NCBI RefSeq assembly: GCF_001696615.3
Contig: NZ_CP032279.1
Coordinates: 1,674,001 to 1,738,000, forward strand
Direction: 5' to 3'
Origin: Acinetobacter sp. WCHAc010034
GTDB lineage: Bacteria > Pseudomonadota > Gammaproteobacteria > Pseudomonadales > Moraxellaceae
DNA: 64,000 nucleotides
Translations under genes and position numbers: made by a program
Notes under the pieces: generated by a model
Databases searched by the model: none
What the model was told of the DNA's origin: nothing
What the model saw: the letters and a program-made list of their open reading frames with translations, nothing else
Shown here: in pieces, positions 1 through 9,087 of the stretch
Layout of the letters: every line of letters starts with the position of its first letter
Position numbering within the stretch: position 1 is the first letter of the stretch

Positions 1-480
1 CCCTACTTTGCCTTTCAGCTGTTCCGGATCTTCCGCATAGATCAGGCCGGCAAAAAACTCATCATGCTCTTCAGCCCACTGCTGCGTCTTCACAGACCAT
101 AGGCCATAGAACTTCGCTTCATGCTCAAACTGCACCAGCTGGAATTTCTGCATTTCAGCGCGCTGAACAAATGCAAAAGTGTCTTCATCGCTCAGGCTTT
201 CAGGCAGCTCATCGCGGGAAAGCTCGCCATTTTCATAAATATGCGCGCCGCAGCGTGAAAAAACAAAATCGTCCAAAGCCTGCAGCTCTTTTTCACTGGC
301 GTCAAATAAAGACTCCACTTCATGCAGGGCGAAATCGCGCGCGCTGTGAATTTCAAGCCGCTTATAGGCCTCATCGGCGGCAGCCTGATTGTCAAAAACA
401 TTGGCAATCCGGTTCCCCATAACATAAAACACTTCATCGTTATAGCCGAAGTATTTGGCGCGGATTACATAAACTGTCAT
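1..480 (-). CDS. Hypothetical protein, C-terminal part beyond the left edge
   Basis: An open frame of 160 codons starts at an ATG (positions 480-478) and runs off the left edge with no stop. The start has a good purine-rich ribosome site, AAGGGGA, a few bases upstream. The protein begins MTVYVIRAKYFGYNDE and is acidic and soluble-looking, with no signal peptide or membrane segment in the visible part. It has several aromatic and charged stretches (for example QFEHEAKFYGLWSV). I do not recognise a family. It lies just downstream of the DUF6915-like gene on the same strand with a 42-base gap, so the two may be co-transcribed. The coding call rests on frame length, start context and codon usage matching the neighbours. 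Confidence 0.75.
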   Translation of the reverse strand, partial: MTVYVIRAKYFGYNDEVFYVMGNRIANVFDNQAAADEAYKRLEIHSARDFALHEVESLFDASEKELQALDDFVFSRCGAHIYENGELSRDELPESLSDEDTFAFVQRAEMQKFQLVQFEHEAKFYGLWSVKTQQWAEEHDEFFAGLIYAEDPEQLKGKVG

Positions 481-522
481 CAAAAATCCCCTTTTTTGTC
501 GTTGTTCGCTGTTAATTAAATG

Positions 523-1173
523 TTAAGCGCCCTGCCTGCGCTGCTGCAGGGCCTGGGCGCTGGCTGGAATCGCCATCCCGTTATCCATCCACAGTTCAAA
601 GCGCATGGCGTTGAAAAAATCGGCCGGGCTGCAGGCGACATTCTGCAGCCGGAGCGGATGCCCCAGGCGCGGCAGAATGTCGCCGATAAACCAGCTGTTA
701 TGGGTCAGCAGCAGGGAATGCAGCTTGCCTGTCAGCGCCAGCGGCGAAAGCAGCAGCTGCGATATGGCCGGATCCTGCGAATAATGCTGATGCAGCTGCT
801 CCACATGCCGCTCGAAGTCCGGCGGCAGCAGCCTGATGTCAATGGCGCTGACAAAATCGTTCAGTGTCGGAATAAAGCGCTGCTGGTAGTCCACCAGCAG
901 ATGGTCGCGCTCGCACAGATCCTTGACATCAACCGACTTGCCCGCGCTGTTCTGCAGGCTGTGCCCGAATACAGGGATCACCGCCACATTCACCCCCCAC
1001 AGGGTATGCAGAATCCGGTGCCGCGCATCGCTGCACAGGCTTTTGGTGCTGTCAATAAATGCATGTATTTCATAATAGTCTTCGGGCTCGCCGCCCCAGC
1101 GCTTGGCGGAAATCCGCGCATGCTGCATTGCATTCATAAGCGCCATGCCGTCATTTTTGTTGTGGCTTAACAT
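523..1173 (-). CDS. DUF6915-like domain protein of unknown function
   Basis: A 216-residue soluble protein. Residues about 15-120 resemble what I know as the DUF6915 family: an N-terminal HARISAKRWGG-EPEDYYEIHAFID block, an R-H dipeptide in a predicted helix (DARHRILHTLWG), then a C-terminal ERDHLLVDYQQRFIPTLNDFV block. Family members usually carry a matching HxxxDLGxIPTxxDW motif there. No enzymatic function is established for the family. The C-terminal 90 residues look specific to this lineage. The start ATG has a GGAAATAGG purine run upstream. It is the first of two minus-strand genes leading to the truncated gene at the left edge. Family assignment is from memory of the motif pattern and is only moderately sure. 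Confidence 0.65.
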   Translation of the reverse strand: MLSHNKNDGMALMNAMQHARISAKRWGGEPEDYYEIHAFIDSTKSLCSDARHRILHTLWGVNVAVIPVFGHSLQNSAGKSVDVKDLCERDHLLVDYQQRFIPTLNDFVSAIDIRLLPPDFERHVEQLHQHYSQDPAISQLLLSPLALTGKLHSLLLTHNSWFIGDILPRLGHPLRLQNVACSPADFFNAMRFELWMDNGMAIPASAQALQQRRQGA

Positions 1174-1246
1174 TAGCCTATTTCCAGCGGAAAAACGACT
1201 GGAATTTATTCATCCGCGACAAGCTGCGCCGCTTTAATTCAGGCAT

Positions 1247-1276
1247 AAAAAAACTCTTCATATCGAAGAGTTTTTT
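1247..1276 (-). terminator. Rho-independent terminator of pbpG
   Basis: The 7-bp stem ACTCTTC/GAAGAGT with a 5-base loop is flanked by an A run on the left and a T run on the right. It can therefore work in both directions. It lies 14 bases past the pbpG stop and mainly serves that minus-strand gene. Confidence 0.85.
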
Positions 1277-1289
1277 CAGACCGCTGCGC

Positions 1290-2345
1290 TTAAATGCGCT
1301 TAGGCAGCTGCGTTACCCAAGTCATCAATCGGGTGGCATCGCTGGTGCGGGCCGCTGACGTGTCCGCGCCCAAAAGCACCACAACCGCCGGACGGTTGTT
1401 CAAGGTGGTATGCATCACCACGCAGCGCCCCGCCTCATTAATATAGCCGGTTTTGGAAATATTGATATTCCAGCCGCCGTTGCGCACCAGCGCATTGGTA
1501 TTGCTGGATTTCAGCACGCGGTAGCCCAGATTGAAATCATAGCTTGGCGTGGTGGAGAACTGGCGGATCAGGCCGTACTGCGCTGCCGAGTTCACCAGAA
1601 TGCCTAAATCACGCGCGGAAGACACATTGCGCGGGTCCAGGCCTGAAGATTCAACATAGCGGCTGCTGTTCATGCCCAGCGCTTTGGCCTTGGCATTCAT
1701 GGCTGCGACAAAGGCTGTGCGGCCGCCCGGATAGGTGCGGGCCAAAGCCGCCGCTGCCGGATTCTCCGATTTCATTAAAGCAAACAGCAGCGCTTCCGCG
1801 CGGTTCATCGAATCGCCGGCGCGCAAAGTCGAGCTGGAGTTCTTGCCGCCTGCGCCGGCAAAATCAATCTGCTGCAGCGTAATGTTTTCCGACATATTCA
1901 GGCGCGCATCCGCAATCACCACCGCCGTCATCAGCTTGGTGATGGAAGCGATGGGAAATGCGGTATTGCTGTTCTTGCTGTACAGCACTTCGCCGGTTTG
2001 GCCATCCATCACCAAGGCCGCGCGGGCATTGACCGATGGCTGGTGCGAATAGCTGCTGGTATCAAAAATCTGCACGGTTTTGGCCGGCGCAGACAGCGCA
2101 GCGCCATTGGCGCTGCGGATTGAGGTGCTGACCTTGGTCGAGCCTTGCGGTGAAGGTTCATTTTCGCTGTATGCAGCAGCGGACACATCACCGTTCAGCA
2201 GCTGATTGGCTTCTTCAGAAGACCAGCTGAGGCTCGCCTGATTCGAACCGGGATTCATGATGATCTCGGCAAAACTCATTGAGCTCATGCCGAATAAAAA
2301 TGATATTCCCAGTGCGCGCATTAAAGATTTATTTGAATTCTTCAC
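1290..2345 (-). CDS. pbpG: D-alanyl-D-alanine endopeptidase, PBP7 type
   Basis: A low-molecular-weight penicillin-binding protein (S11 peptidase) of 351 residues that cuts D-Ala cross-links in periplasmic peptidoglycan during wall remodelling. The three serine-transferase motifs are all present: SITK (Ser134 nucleophile, Lys137), SEN (193-195) and KTG (298-300). An N-terminal signal peptide (basic start, hydrophobic core, cut near SFA-E) exports it. Residues about 30-95 form a low-complexity Ser/Ala-rich spacer before the catalytic domain. It is transcribed divergently from gacA across a 203-base spacer and followed by a strong terminator, so it is probably monocistronic. PBP7/8 has been linked to serum survival in A. 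baumannii; that is family knowledge, not something seen here. Confidence 0.93.
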   Translation of the reverse strand: MKNSNKSLMRALGISFLFGMSSMSFAEIIMNPGSNQASLSWSSEEANQLLNGDVSAAAYSENEPSPQGSTKVSTSIRSANGAALSAPAKTVQIFDTSSYSHQPSVNARAALVMDGQTGEVLYSKNSNTAFPIASITKLMTAVVIADARLNMSENITLQQIDFAGAGGKNSSSTLRAGDSMNRAEALLFALMKSENPAAAALARTYPGGRTAFVAAMNAKAKALGMNSSRYVESSGLDPRNVSSARDLGILVNSAAQYGLIRQFSTTPSYDFNLGYRVLKSSNTNALVRNGGWNINISKTGYINEAGRCVVMHTTLNNRPAVVVLLGADTSAARTSDATRLMTWVTQLPKRI

Positions 2346-2548
2346 GATGGTTCACTCAACTCAGGGGGGCAATAATTTGCGCCTTGCCTCTAATATGCCG
2401 TACATTTGCACAATAGAGCGCATTTTCCGCGCGCGGATTGCCCAACAAGTTTTTCATTTAAGATAAGAATAGCATTGCTAATTTTGCTGTTTCATTGCAA
2501 GCTTATTTTGCTTTATGTAACAAAAAAGACGTTTTTTAGACAGGGAGA

Positions 2549-3190
2549 ATGCAGGTGATCACAGTTTTAGTGGTGGATGACCATGAATTGGTGCGTACGG
2601 GTATTTGCCGAATGCTCGAAGACCACGCGGATGTTCAGGTTATTGGTCAAGCTGAATCTGGTGAGGAAGCCATTGCCCTGGTCCGCCAGCACCATCCGAA
2701 TGTGGTGCTGCTGGACGTCAACATGCCCGGCATCGGCGGCGTGGAAACCACGCGGCGCCTGCTGCAGACTGCGCCTGAAACCAAAGTGCTGGCGGTCAGC
2801 GGCCTGGCCGAAGAGCCTTATCCTTCCCTGCTGCTGAAAGCCGGCGCCAAAGGCTATATTACCAAAGGCGCGCCGGTGGCTGAAATGGTGCGCGCCATCA
2901 ACAAGGTCATGCAGGGCGGAAAATATTTCAGCGCAGATATCGCCGAACAGCTGGCCAGCTCGTATTTGTCCGACACCCAGCAGTCGCCTTTTGATGCGCT
3001 GTCTGAGCGCGAAATGCAGGTGGCGATGATGGTGGTGAACTGCATCAGCGCGCAGGAAATTGCCGACAAGCTGTTTGTCAGCGTCAAAACCGTCAATACT
3101 TACCGCTACCGCATCTTTGAAAAGCTCAATCTCGACAGCGATGTCAAGCTGACCCACCTTGCGATCCGCTACGGACTGATCAAGCCCTAA
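2549..3190 (+). CDS. gacA: NarL/LuxR-family response regulator GacA (UvrY type)
   Basis: A 213-residue two-domain regulator. The receiver (1-120) has the acidic pair D10-D11, phospho-acceptor Asp56 (LLDVNMPG) and the conserved switch lysine in GYITKGAP. A LuxR-type helix-turn-helix follows from about residue 150 (SEREMQVAMMV, then QEIADKLFVSVKTVNTYRYRI). GacA is activated by the hybrid kinase GacS, which is not in this window, and controls virulence and metabolism, in many bacteria through Rsm/Csr small RNAs. The ATG is preceded by AGGGAG; an in-frame GTG two codons on is possible. It lies 21 bases upstream of pilS on the same strand, an arrangement I know from other Acinetobacter. Confidence 0.9.
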   Translation: MQVITVLVVDDHELVRTGICRMLEDHADVQVIGQAESGEEAIALVRQHHPNVVLLDVNMPGIGGVETTRRLLQTAPETKVLAVSGLAEEPYPSLLLKAGAKGYITKGAPVAEMVRAINKVMQGGKYFSADIAEQLASSYLSDTQQSPFDALSEREMQVAMMVVNCISAQEIADKLFVSVKTVNTYRYRIFEKLNLDSDVKLTHLAIRYGLIKP

Positions 3191-3211
3191 CCTCTTCAGC
3201 ATGCAGGCCAT

Positions 3212-4777
3212 ATGAATCAGCGCGCCAGCCATTCAGAATTAAATCAGTATCATCTGGGCAGCTGGTACAGCGCTTACCGCTTCATCATCAGCTTCTGCCT
3301 GCTGCTGATTTTTCTGGCCACCTATACCCAGCTGGCGCCTGAATACCCCTACCCGCAGCTGTATCTGTACGTGCTGACGGCCTATGTGGTGATCACTAGC
3401 CTGCAGTATTTAGCCCTCAATAAAATCCAGGCGGCCGTTCCCAGGCAGCTGGTGCTGATTTTTTTTGCCGATGTCAGCGCGCTCAGCCTGCTGGCGCTGG
3501 CGCTGGACGGCCCGAACCTGCATTTAAGCCTGCTGTTTGTGATCACGATTTTCGCCGCCTCGCTGCTGCTGGATGCGCGGAAAGCCCTGATCATTACGCT
3601 GGCGGCCGTGATCAGCATTGTTTACCAGCTGTTTCTGGGTTCAATTTTAGACTTTGCTTCGCTGAAGAATATCGGCAACAGCGCGCTGCTGGCCTTCCTG
3701 TTTTTTGTGGTTTACGGCAGCGGCCAGATTGCGGTGCGGCGCTTCCAGATTCTGGAAAACCTGAACTTTTCCCAGTCGCTGGAGCTGAACCGGCTGCAGA
3801 ATATCAACCGCTACATTCTGGAGCAGATTGAGACCGGCTATCTGGTTCTGGATGACAACTGCCATGTGGTGCTGAGCAATCCGGCCGCCTGCGTGCTGCT
3901 GGGCATGCCGCCGGCCTACAGCGCCGAAAAATACCCGCTGTACAAAGCCCAGCCGGACCTGTTTCAGCTGCTGAAATTTGAAGCGCTGCAGAACGGCGAA
4001 AAATTCCAGTTTGAATCACAGCAGAGCCGCTACCATATTCATGTGCATGTGCAGAAGCTGAATGTGCCGCATCAGACCCTGACGCTGCTGGTGCTGCAGG
4101 ATGCGCAAAGGCTGAATCAGCAGGTGCAGCAGCTGAAGCTGGCGGCTTTGGGCCAGCTTTCGGCCAGCATTGCCCATGAAATCCGCAACCCGCTGGCCGC
4201 CATTGTGCAGGCCAATGACCTGAGCGCCGGCAGCGCGCCGGAACAGCAGCAGCTGCTGAGCCGCATGATTTCCAAACAGGCCAAGCGCATTGACAGCATC
4301 ATTCAGGACACCCTGAATATGGTCAAGAATAAGGAAACCCATGCCGTGCTGCTGCGCCTGAATGACTTTATTCCGCTGCTGCTGCAGGAAGATCTGGCGG
4401 ACATTCAGCATAAAATCCAGCTGCATATGCAGCAAGGCTGCTGCATTTACTTTGATGAGGCGCAGCTGCGCCAGGTGCTGATCAATTTAATCCGCAATGC
4501 GGTGCGCCATAATGACCCGGAAGCGCCGCATATTGAACTGAACATCTATCCGCATGAGCAGAAAATGCGGCTGGATGTGCGCGATTTCGGCCAAGGCGTT
4601 GCTGTTCAGCATCAGGCATCGCTATTTCAGCCTTTTTTCAGTACCGAAATTACCGGAACTGGTTTAGGATTATACCTTGCGCGCAGCTTCTGTGAAGCCA
4701 ATCAGGCGCAGCTCACTTATGCAGAACAACAACGGGGAGCCTGCTTCCGGCTGACATGCCAGCGCGCAGAGCTTTAA
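3212..4777 (+). CDS. pilS: Type IV pilus two-component sensor kinase PilS
   Basis: A 521-residue membrane histidine kinase. About six hydrophobic helices occupy residues 20-175, followed by a PAS-like region (195-300), a HisKA box with phospho-acceptor His322 (ASIAHEIRNPLAA), an N-box (NLIRNAVRHN) and a G-box (GTGLGLYLARS). PilS senses pilin and phosphorylates PilR to adjust transcription of the major pilin pilA. It is followed after 20 bases by pilR and both read in the same direction. The start at 3212 comes soon after the gacA stop (3190), so the three genes are plausibly one transcript. Confidence 0.92.
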   Translation: MNQRASHSELNQYHLGSWYSAYRFIISFCLLLIFLATYTQLAPEYPYPQLYLYVLTAYVVITSLQYLALNKIQAAVPRQLVLIFFADVSALSLLALALDGPNLHLSLLFVITIFAASLLLDARKALIITLAAVISIVYQLFLGSILDFASLKNIGNSALLAFLFFVVYGSGQIAVRRFQILENLNFSQSLELNRLQNINRYILEQIETGYLVLDDNCHVVLSNPAACVLLGMPPAYSAEKYPLYKAQPDLFQLLKFEALQNGEKFQFESQQSRYHIHVHVQKLNVPHQTLTLLVLQDAQRLNQQVQQLKLAALGQLSASIAHEIRNPLAAIVQANDLSAGSAPEQQQLLSRMISKQAKRIDSIIQDTLNMVKNKETHAVLLRLNDFIPLLLQEDLADIQHKIQLHMQQGCCIYFDEAQLRQVLINLIRNAVRHNDPEAPHIELNIYPHEQKMRLDVRDFGQGVAVQHQASLFQPFFSTEITGTGLGLYLARSFCEANQAQLTYAEQQRGACFRLTCQRAEL

Positions 4778-4797
4778 ATTTTTTTTGGGGTGAAATT

Positions 4798-6210
4798 GTG
4801 GAAAAACGGCCGCTGGTACTGCTGGTAGACGATGAAGAAGACTTGTGCCTGCTGATGCAGATGTCACTGGCGCGCATGGGCATAGACACCCACAGCGCGC
4901 ACTGCCTCAATGAGGCGAAAAAATTCCTGAGCGGGCATCAGTATGATGCCTGCCTGACCGATTTGAACCTGCCGGACGGCAATGGCCTGCAGCTGCTGGA
5001 ATGGATCAATGCGCATTGCGCAGGCTTGCCGGTTGCCGTGCTGACCGCTTACGGCAACATGGAAATCGCGATCGCCGCCTTGAAAGCCGGGGCTTTTGAT
5101 TTTGTCAGCAAGCCGGTGAATCCGAAGCATTTAGAACAGCTGCTGCAGAAAGCGCTGAACAAGCCGGCTGCATCCAGCCAGCCGCAGGAAAACAGCCTGG
5201 AGCATAAAATGCTGATCGGGCAGTCGCAGCCGATTCAGCAGCTGCGGATCACCCTGAAAAAAATTGCCCGCTCGCAGGCGCCGGTGTTCATTACCGGCGA
5301 ATCCGGCACCGGCAAAGAGGTGGTGGCCAATCTGGTGCACCGCCTCAGCAACCGCAGCGAAGGGCCTTTTATCGCCATCAACTGCGGCGCCATTCCGACT
5401 GAACTGATGGAAAGCGAACTGTTCGGCCATAAGAAAGGCAGCTTTACCGGCGCAGCGCAGGACAAGCAGGGCCTGATTCAGTCCGCGCACGGCGGCAGCC
5501 TGTTTCTGGATGAAATTGCCGAACTGCCGCTGAGCATGCAGGTCAAGCTGCTGCGTGCGGTGCAGGAAAAGCGCATCCGCCCGGTCGGCTCAGACGCCGA
5601 AGTCGATGTGGATTTCCGCGTGATCAGCGCCAGCCATCAGGATCTGGAAGCGCTGGTGCAGCAAGGCCGCTTCCGCCAGGATCTGTTTTTCCGCATTCAT
5701 GTCATGGATCTGGTGCTGCCGCCGCTGCGCGAGCGCGGCAGCGACATTCTGCTGCTGGCGCAGCATTTTATCCAGAAAATCAGCGCGGAATGGGACATCC
5801 CGCCCAAGCAGCTCACTGCGCGGGCGCAGGACTTCCTGACCGGGCAGTATTATCCGGGCAATGTGCGCGAACTGCGCAATATTATTGAGCGCGCCATCAC
5901 CCTCAGCGATGACGGCAGCATCGACCTGCCGCAGCTGCAAAGCGCGCCGCTGCGCCAGGCCGCTGCGCCGTTCGCGCCGGCTGCGCCAATGCCGGCGGGC
6001 GCGGTTCCGGCTGAACCGGCGCTGGGCGCCAGAAAGCTGCCGGAAGAAGGCCTGGAGCTGCATTTAGAAAAGATTGAAAAAGACATTCTGCTGCATGCGC
6101 TGAACCTGACGCATTGGAACCGCACCGTGGCGGCCAAAAAGCTCGGCATGTCCTTCCGCTCGCTGCGCTACCGCCTGAAGAAATTCGGGCTGGATGCCGA
6201 CGAAGCCTGA
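4798..6210 (+). CDS. pilR: Sigma54-dependent response regulator PilR
   Basis: A 470-residue NtrC-class activator. The receiver carries Asp55 (LTDLNLPDG). The AAA+ domain has Walker A GESGTGKE (167-174), the sigma54-contact loop GSFTGA (214-219) and the Walker B LFLDEIAELP. A Fis-type helix-turn-helix closes the protein (NRTVAAKKLGMSFRSLRYRL). I chose the GTG at 4798 over the in-frame ATG at 4756. The GTG has a GGGGTGA ribosome site at good spacing, lies beyond the pilS stop, and starts the protein right at the receiver fold (VEKRPLVLLVDD). The ATG would add 14 residues of no known use and overlap pilS. An Ala/Pro-rich linker (about 390-415) separates the AAA+ and DNA-binding domains. PilR activates pilA transcription. 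Confidence 0.92.
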   Translation: MEKRPLVLLVDDEEDLCLLMQMSLARMGIDTHSAHCLNEAKKFLSGHQYDACLTDLNLPDGNGLQLLEWINAHCAGLPVAVLTAYGNMEIAIAALKAGAFDFVSKPVNPKHLEQLLQKALNKPAASSQPQENSLEHKMLIGQSQPIQQLRITLKKIARSQAPVFITGESGTGKEVVANLVHRLSNRSEGPFIAINCGAIPTELMESELFGHKKGSFTGAAQDKQGLIQSAHGGSLFLDEIAELPLSMQVKLLRAVQEKRIRPVGSDAEVDVDFRVISASHQDLEALVQQGRFRQDLFFRIHVMDLVLPPLRERGSDILLLAQHFIQKISAEWDIPPKQLTARAQDFLTGQYYPGNVRELRNIIERAITLSDDGSIDLPQLQSAPLRQAAAPFAPAAPMPAGAVPAEPALGARKLPEEGLELHLEKIEKDILLHALNLTHWNRTVAAKKLGMSFRSLRYRLKKFGLDADEA

Positions 6211-6224
6211 AGCCGCTGCCGGCC

Positions 6225-7397
6225 TTATTTCTGCGCCAGCAGCAGGTCGGCAATATGCTCAACATAGCTGTCCTCCCGCATGTCGTGCGGGAGCGGATAG
6301 CTTAAATTCGGCTGCACGCCTGTGCCTTCAATCATCCGGCCGCTGGGCGTATAGTACTGCGAAACAGTCATTTGCAGGGCCGCGCCATTGCTGAGCGGAA
6401 ACAGCTTCTGCACCACGCCCTTGCCGTAGCTTTTTTCACCGGCAACCCAGGCGCGCCCATGCTCTTTCATGGCGGCGGTAAAGACTTCCGCGGCCGATGC
6501 AGAGCGCTTATTCTGCAAAATGCCGACTTTCAGGTTCTGAAATTCCAAGCTTGGCAAAGCCTGAAACTGCTGATCGCCTTCCGAGCGGCTTTTGGTCGAA
6601 ACAATCACCCCCTGATTCAAAAACAGGTCAGCCGACTCCACGGCAGCCGACAGCAGCCCGCCGGGATTATTGCGCAGGTCAAACAGCACAGCCTTCAGGC
6701 GCGGCGAGGCATGGCTTTCAATGAGGCGCTTCACTTCATTGGCGGTATCCTGCTGGAAAACTTTGACATGCAGCACCAGCACCTGATTATTCAACAGTCT
6801 GGATTCAATATCGGTTTCAATTTTGGTATTGCGCACCAGATTCATCGGCGCGCTGCCGGCGGACAGCTGCAGCGTCAGGGTGGAGCCGATCGCGCCGTCC
6901 AGCAAATGCTTGACCTGATCCTGATTGAGCTTTTTCAGCTCCTGATCTTCAATTTTATACACTGTTACGCCATTGATCAGGCCCAGTTTGGCCGAATCAG
7001 CATCCGGCTTTAGGCCATGAATAACCCAATGCTGCAGCGCCGGATCAAAGCGCAGGTTGAAATCGACCGAGGCCAGGTCGCCTTCGGTATACTGCAGCAG
7101 CTGCTTATAGTCTTCCGGCGGCAGGTATCTGGAATAGCGGTCCAGGCCGCTGACCAGGCCCCTGATGGCCTGCTGAAACAGCTCATCGTCGGTTTTTTCC
7201 TTGACATAATTGTCTTTGACGATGCCGTAAATCTGCACAAACTGCTGGATGGATTCAACCGGGATTTCCGCATAGCTCTGCTCATAGCCTCCGTCAAATT
7301 CATCGGCAGCCGGCGCTTTGCCGGCTCCCCATGCAAAATGGCTGGCGCAGCTCAGTGCGCTGAACAGTACCGCAGATTTCCAGTGCGCTTGCGCCAT
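6225..7397 (-). CDS. ctpA: S41-family C-terminal processing peptidase
   Basis: A periplasmic serine protease of 390 residues that degrades or trims exported proteins from their C-terminus. It has a signal peptide (cut near AWG-AGKA), a PDZ domain (about 105-185) and the S41 catalytic core: FDLRNNPGGLL substrate-cleft motif, nucleophile Ser301 in KRSASAAE, and general-base Lys326 in SYGKG, 25 residues apart as in Prc. C-terminal YTPSGRMIEGTGVQPN is typical of the family. It follows gpmI by 21 bases on the same strand, as in many gammaproteobacteria. The stop is only 14 bases from the convergent pilR stop. The exact subfamily (CtpA, CtpB or other) is not resolved, so the symbol is a family-level choice. 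Confidence 0.85.
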   Translation of the reverse strand: MAQAHWKSAVLFSALSCASHFAWGAGKAPAADEFDGGYEQSYAEIPVESIQQFVQIYGIVKDNYVKEKTDDELFQQAIRGLVSGLDRYSRYLPPEDYKQLLQYTEGDLASVDFNLRFDPALQHWVIHGLKPDADSAKLGLINGVTVYKIEDQELKKLNQDQVKHLLDGAIGSTLTLQLSAGSAPMNLVRNTKIETDIESRLLNNQVLVLHVKVFQQDTANEVKRLIESHASPRLKAVLFDLRNNPGGLLSAAVESADLFLNQGVIVSTKSRSEGDQQFQALPSLEFQNLKVGILQNKRSASAAEVFTAAMKEHGRAWVAGEKSYGKGVVQKLFPLSNGAALQMTVSQYYTPSGRMIEGTGVQPNLSYPLPHDMREDSYVEHIADLLLAQK

Positions 7398-7418
7398 GCT
7401 TCCATCCCCTGCCTATGC

Positions 7419-8966
7419 TTAAGCTGTTAAATGAATCAGATTGCGGCCCTGCATTTCAGCGGGCACCGGCAGATTCATCAAGGTCAGCAGCGTCGGCGCG
7501 ACATCCGCCAATACGCCGCCTTCATCAATCACCGCAGCAGCCGGACCGGCATAAATAAACGGCACCAGTTCAGTGGTATGCTGCGTATGCACCTGGCCGC
7601 TGACGTAGTCCTGCATCTGCTCGACATTGCCGTGATCGGCGGTAATCAGCATATGGCCTTTCTTCGCCATTACCGCTTCATACACCCGGCCCAGGCAGGC
7701 GTCTACCGCTTCAACCGCTTTCACCGCAGCCTCAAAGACGCCGGTATGGCCGACCATGTCGCCGTTGGCATAGTTCACCACCAGCAGGTCAAATTCGCCG
7801 GAATTGATGGCCGCCACCAGCTCATCGGTGACTTCATAGGCGCTCATTTCCGGCTTCAGGTCATAGGTCGCCACATTCGGAGACGGAATCAGGATGCGCT
7901 TTTCGCCTGGATATTCGTCTTCGCGGCCGCCGCTGAAGAAGAAAGTCACATGCGCGTATTTTTCAGTTTCCGCAATCCGCAGCTGGGTTTTGCCCAGGCC
8001 GGACAGGTATTCGCCAATTGAATTCACCAAGGTTTCCGGCATATAGGCCACCGGCGCATCAATGCTGGCCTGATAGCGGGTCAGCATGACAAATTTGGAC
8101 AGGGCTGGAACCGTTTTTCGCTCAAAGCCGGCAAAATCCTTTTCCACAAAGGCCTTGGTGATTTCACGCGCGCGGTCAGCGCGGAAGTTCATAAAGACCA
8201 CGCTGTCGCCGTCCTGAACTTTTGCCAGTCCGCCGATGCGGGTCGCTTTGACAAATTCATCACTTTCACCGGCGGCATAGGCCTGCTCCAGGCCCTCCAC
8301 TGCCGTGGCCGCTGTGCGCGCAGCTTCGCCTTCGGTCAGCAGGCGGTAAGCCTGCTCTACGCGGTCCCAGCGGTTGTCGCGGTCCATGGCGAAGTAGCGC
8401 CCGATCAGGGTCGCGATGCGGCCCTGGCCCGGATACTGCGCAAACAATGCATCCAGCTTCTGCAGTGACGGCTGCGCGCTTTTCGGCGGCGTATCGCGGC
8501 CGTCTAAAAATGCATGCAGCAGGACTTTGGCGCCGCGCTTCAGCGCCAATTCCGCCATCGCCACAATATGGTCTTCATGCGAATGCACCCCGCCCTGCGA
8601 CAGCAGGCCCATGATGTGCACCGCGCCGCCGGCCGCTTTGGCTTTTTCCACAGCGTCCACCAGCACTTCGTGCTCAAAGAACGCGCCGGTGCGGATGTCT
8701 TTGGTGATGCGGGTGAAGTCCTGATACAGCACGCGGCCGGCGCCAAGGTTCATGTGGCCGACTTCAGAGTTGCCCATCTGGCCGTCCGGCAAGCCGACAT
8801 CTTCGCCTGAGCCGGAGATCAGGCTATGCGGATGCTTTGCCTGCATAGCGTTCAAATTCGGGCGCTGGGCCGCCAAGAAGGCGTTGTCTTTCACCTCTTC
8901 GCGGTGTCCGATGCCGTCCATAATCACTAAAACATGGGGAATTTTGCCAGCAGCTGCATCCGTCAT
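7419..8966 (-). CDS. gpmI: 2,3-bisphosphoglycerate-independent phosphoglycerate mutase
   Basis: Converts 3-phosphoglycerate to 2-phosphoglycerate in glycolysis and gluconeogenesis, using manganese and a phosphoserine intermediate. The protein is 515 residues, the usual length. Seen are the metal ligand Asp17 (VLVIMDGIG), the nucleophile Ser67 in MGNSEVGH, the HDDR-like substrate region ([11 protein letters not shown]), [12 protein letters not shown], and the C-terminal metal cluster [10 protein letters not shown] and [12 protein letters not shown]. It is the upstream gene of a gpmI-ctpA pair. The preceding spacer to lptG holds its promoter; no strong sigma70 match stood out. Confidence 0.95.
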   Translation of the reverse strand: MTDAAAGKIPHVLVIMDGIGHREEVKDNAFLAAQRPNLNAMQAKHPHSLISGSGEDVGLPDGQMGNSEVGHMNLGAGRVLYQDFTRITKDIRTGAFFEHEVLVDAVEKAKAAGGAVHIMGLLSQGGVHSHEDHIVAMAELALKRGAKVLLHAFLDGRDTPPKSAQPSLQKLDALFAQYPGQGRIATLIGRYFAMDRDNRWDRVEQAYRLLTEGEAARTAATAVEGLEQAYAAGESDEFVKATRIGGLAKVQDGDSVVFMNFRADRAREITKAFVEKDFAGFERKTVPALSKFVMLTRYQASIDAPVAYMPETLVNSIGEYLSGLGKTQLRIAETEKYAHVTFFFSGGREDEYPGEKRILIPSPNVATYDLKPEMSAYEVTDELVAAINSGEFDLLVVNYANGDMVGHTGVFEAAVKAVEAVDACLGRVYEAVMAKKGHMLITADHGNVEQMQDYVSGQVHTQHTTELVPFIYAGPAAAVIDEGGVLADVAPTLLTLMNLPVPAEMQGRNLIHLTA

Positions 8967-9037
8967 TATTGCGCACTCTTCAGGTCTGTAAATTAATCCC
9001 GCTATCTTACCGAATTTTCACTCAAGACTCTATGTTC

Positions 9038-9087
9038 CGGGCAGCGTTAATCCTGTTCAGGCGGATTGCCCCGCCCGATGCTGCCCG
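9038..9087 (-). repeat. Nested inverted repeat after lptG
   Basis: Eight-base arms CGGGCAGC and GCTGCCCG (9038-9045 and 9080-9087) enclose a second stem AATCC/GGATT. It sits directly after the lptG stop. It lacks a T run, so it is a weak or Rho-assisted terminator at best. Confidence 0.35.
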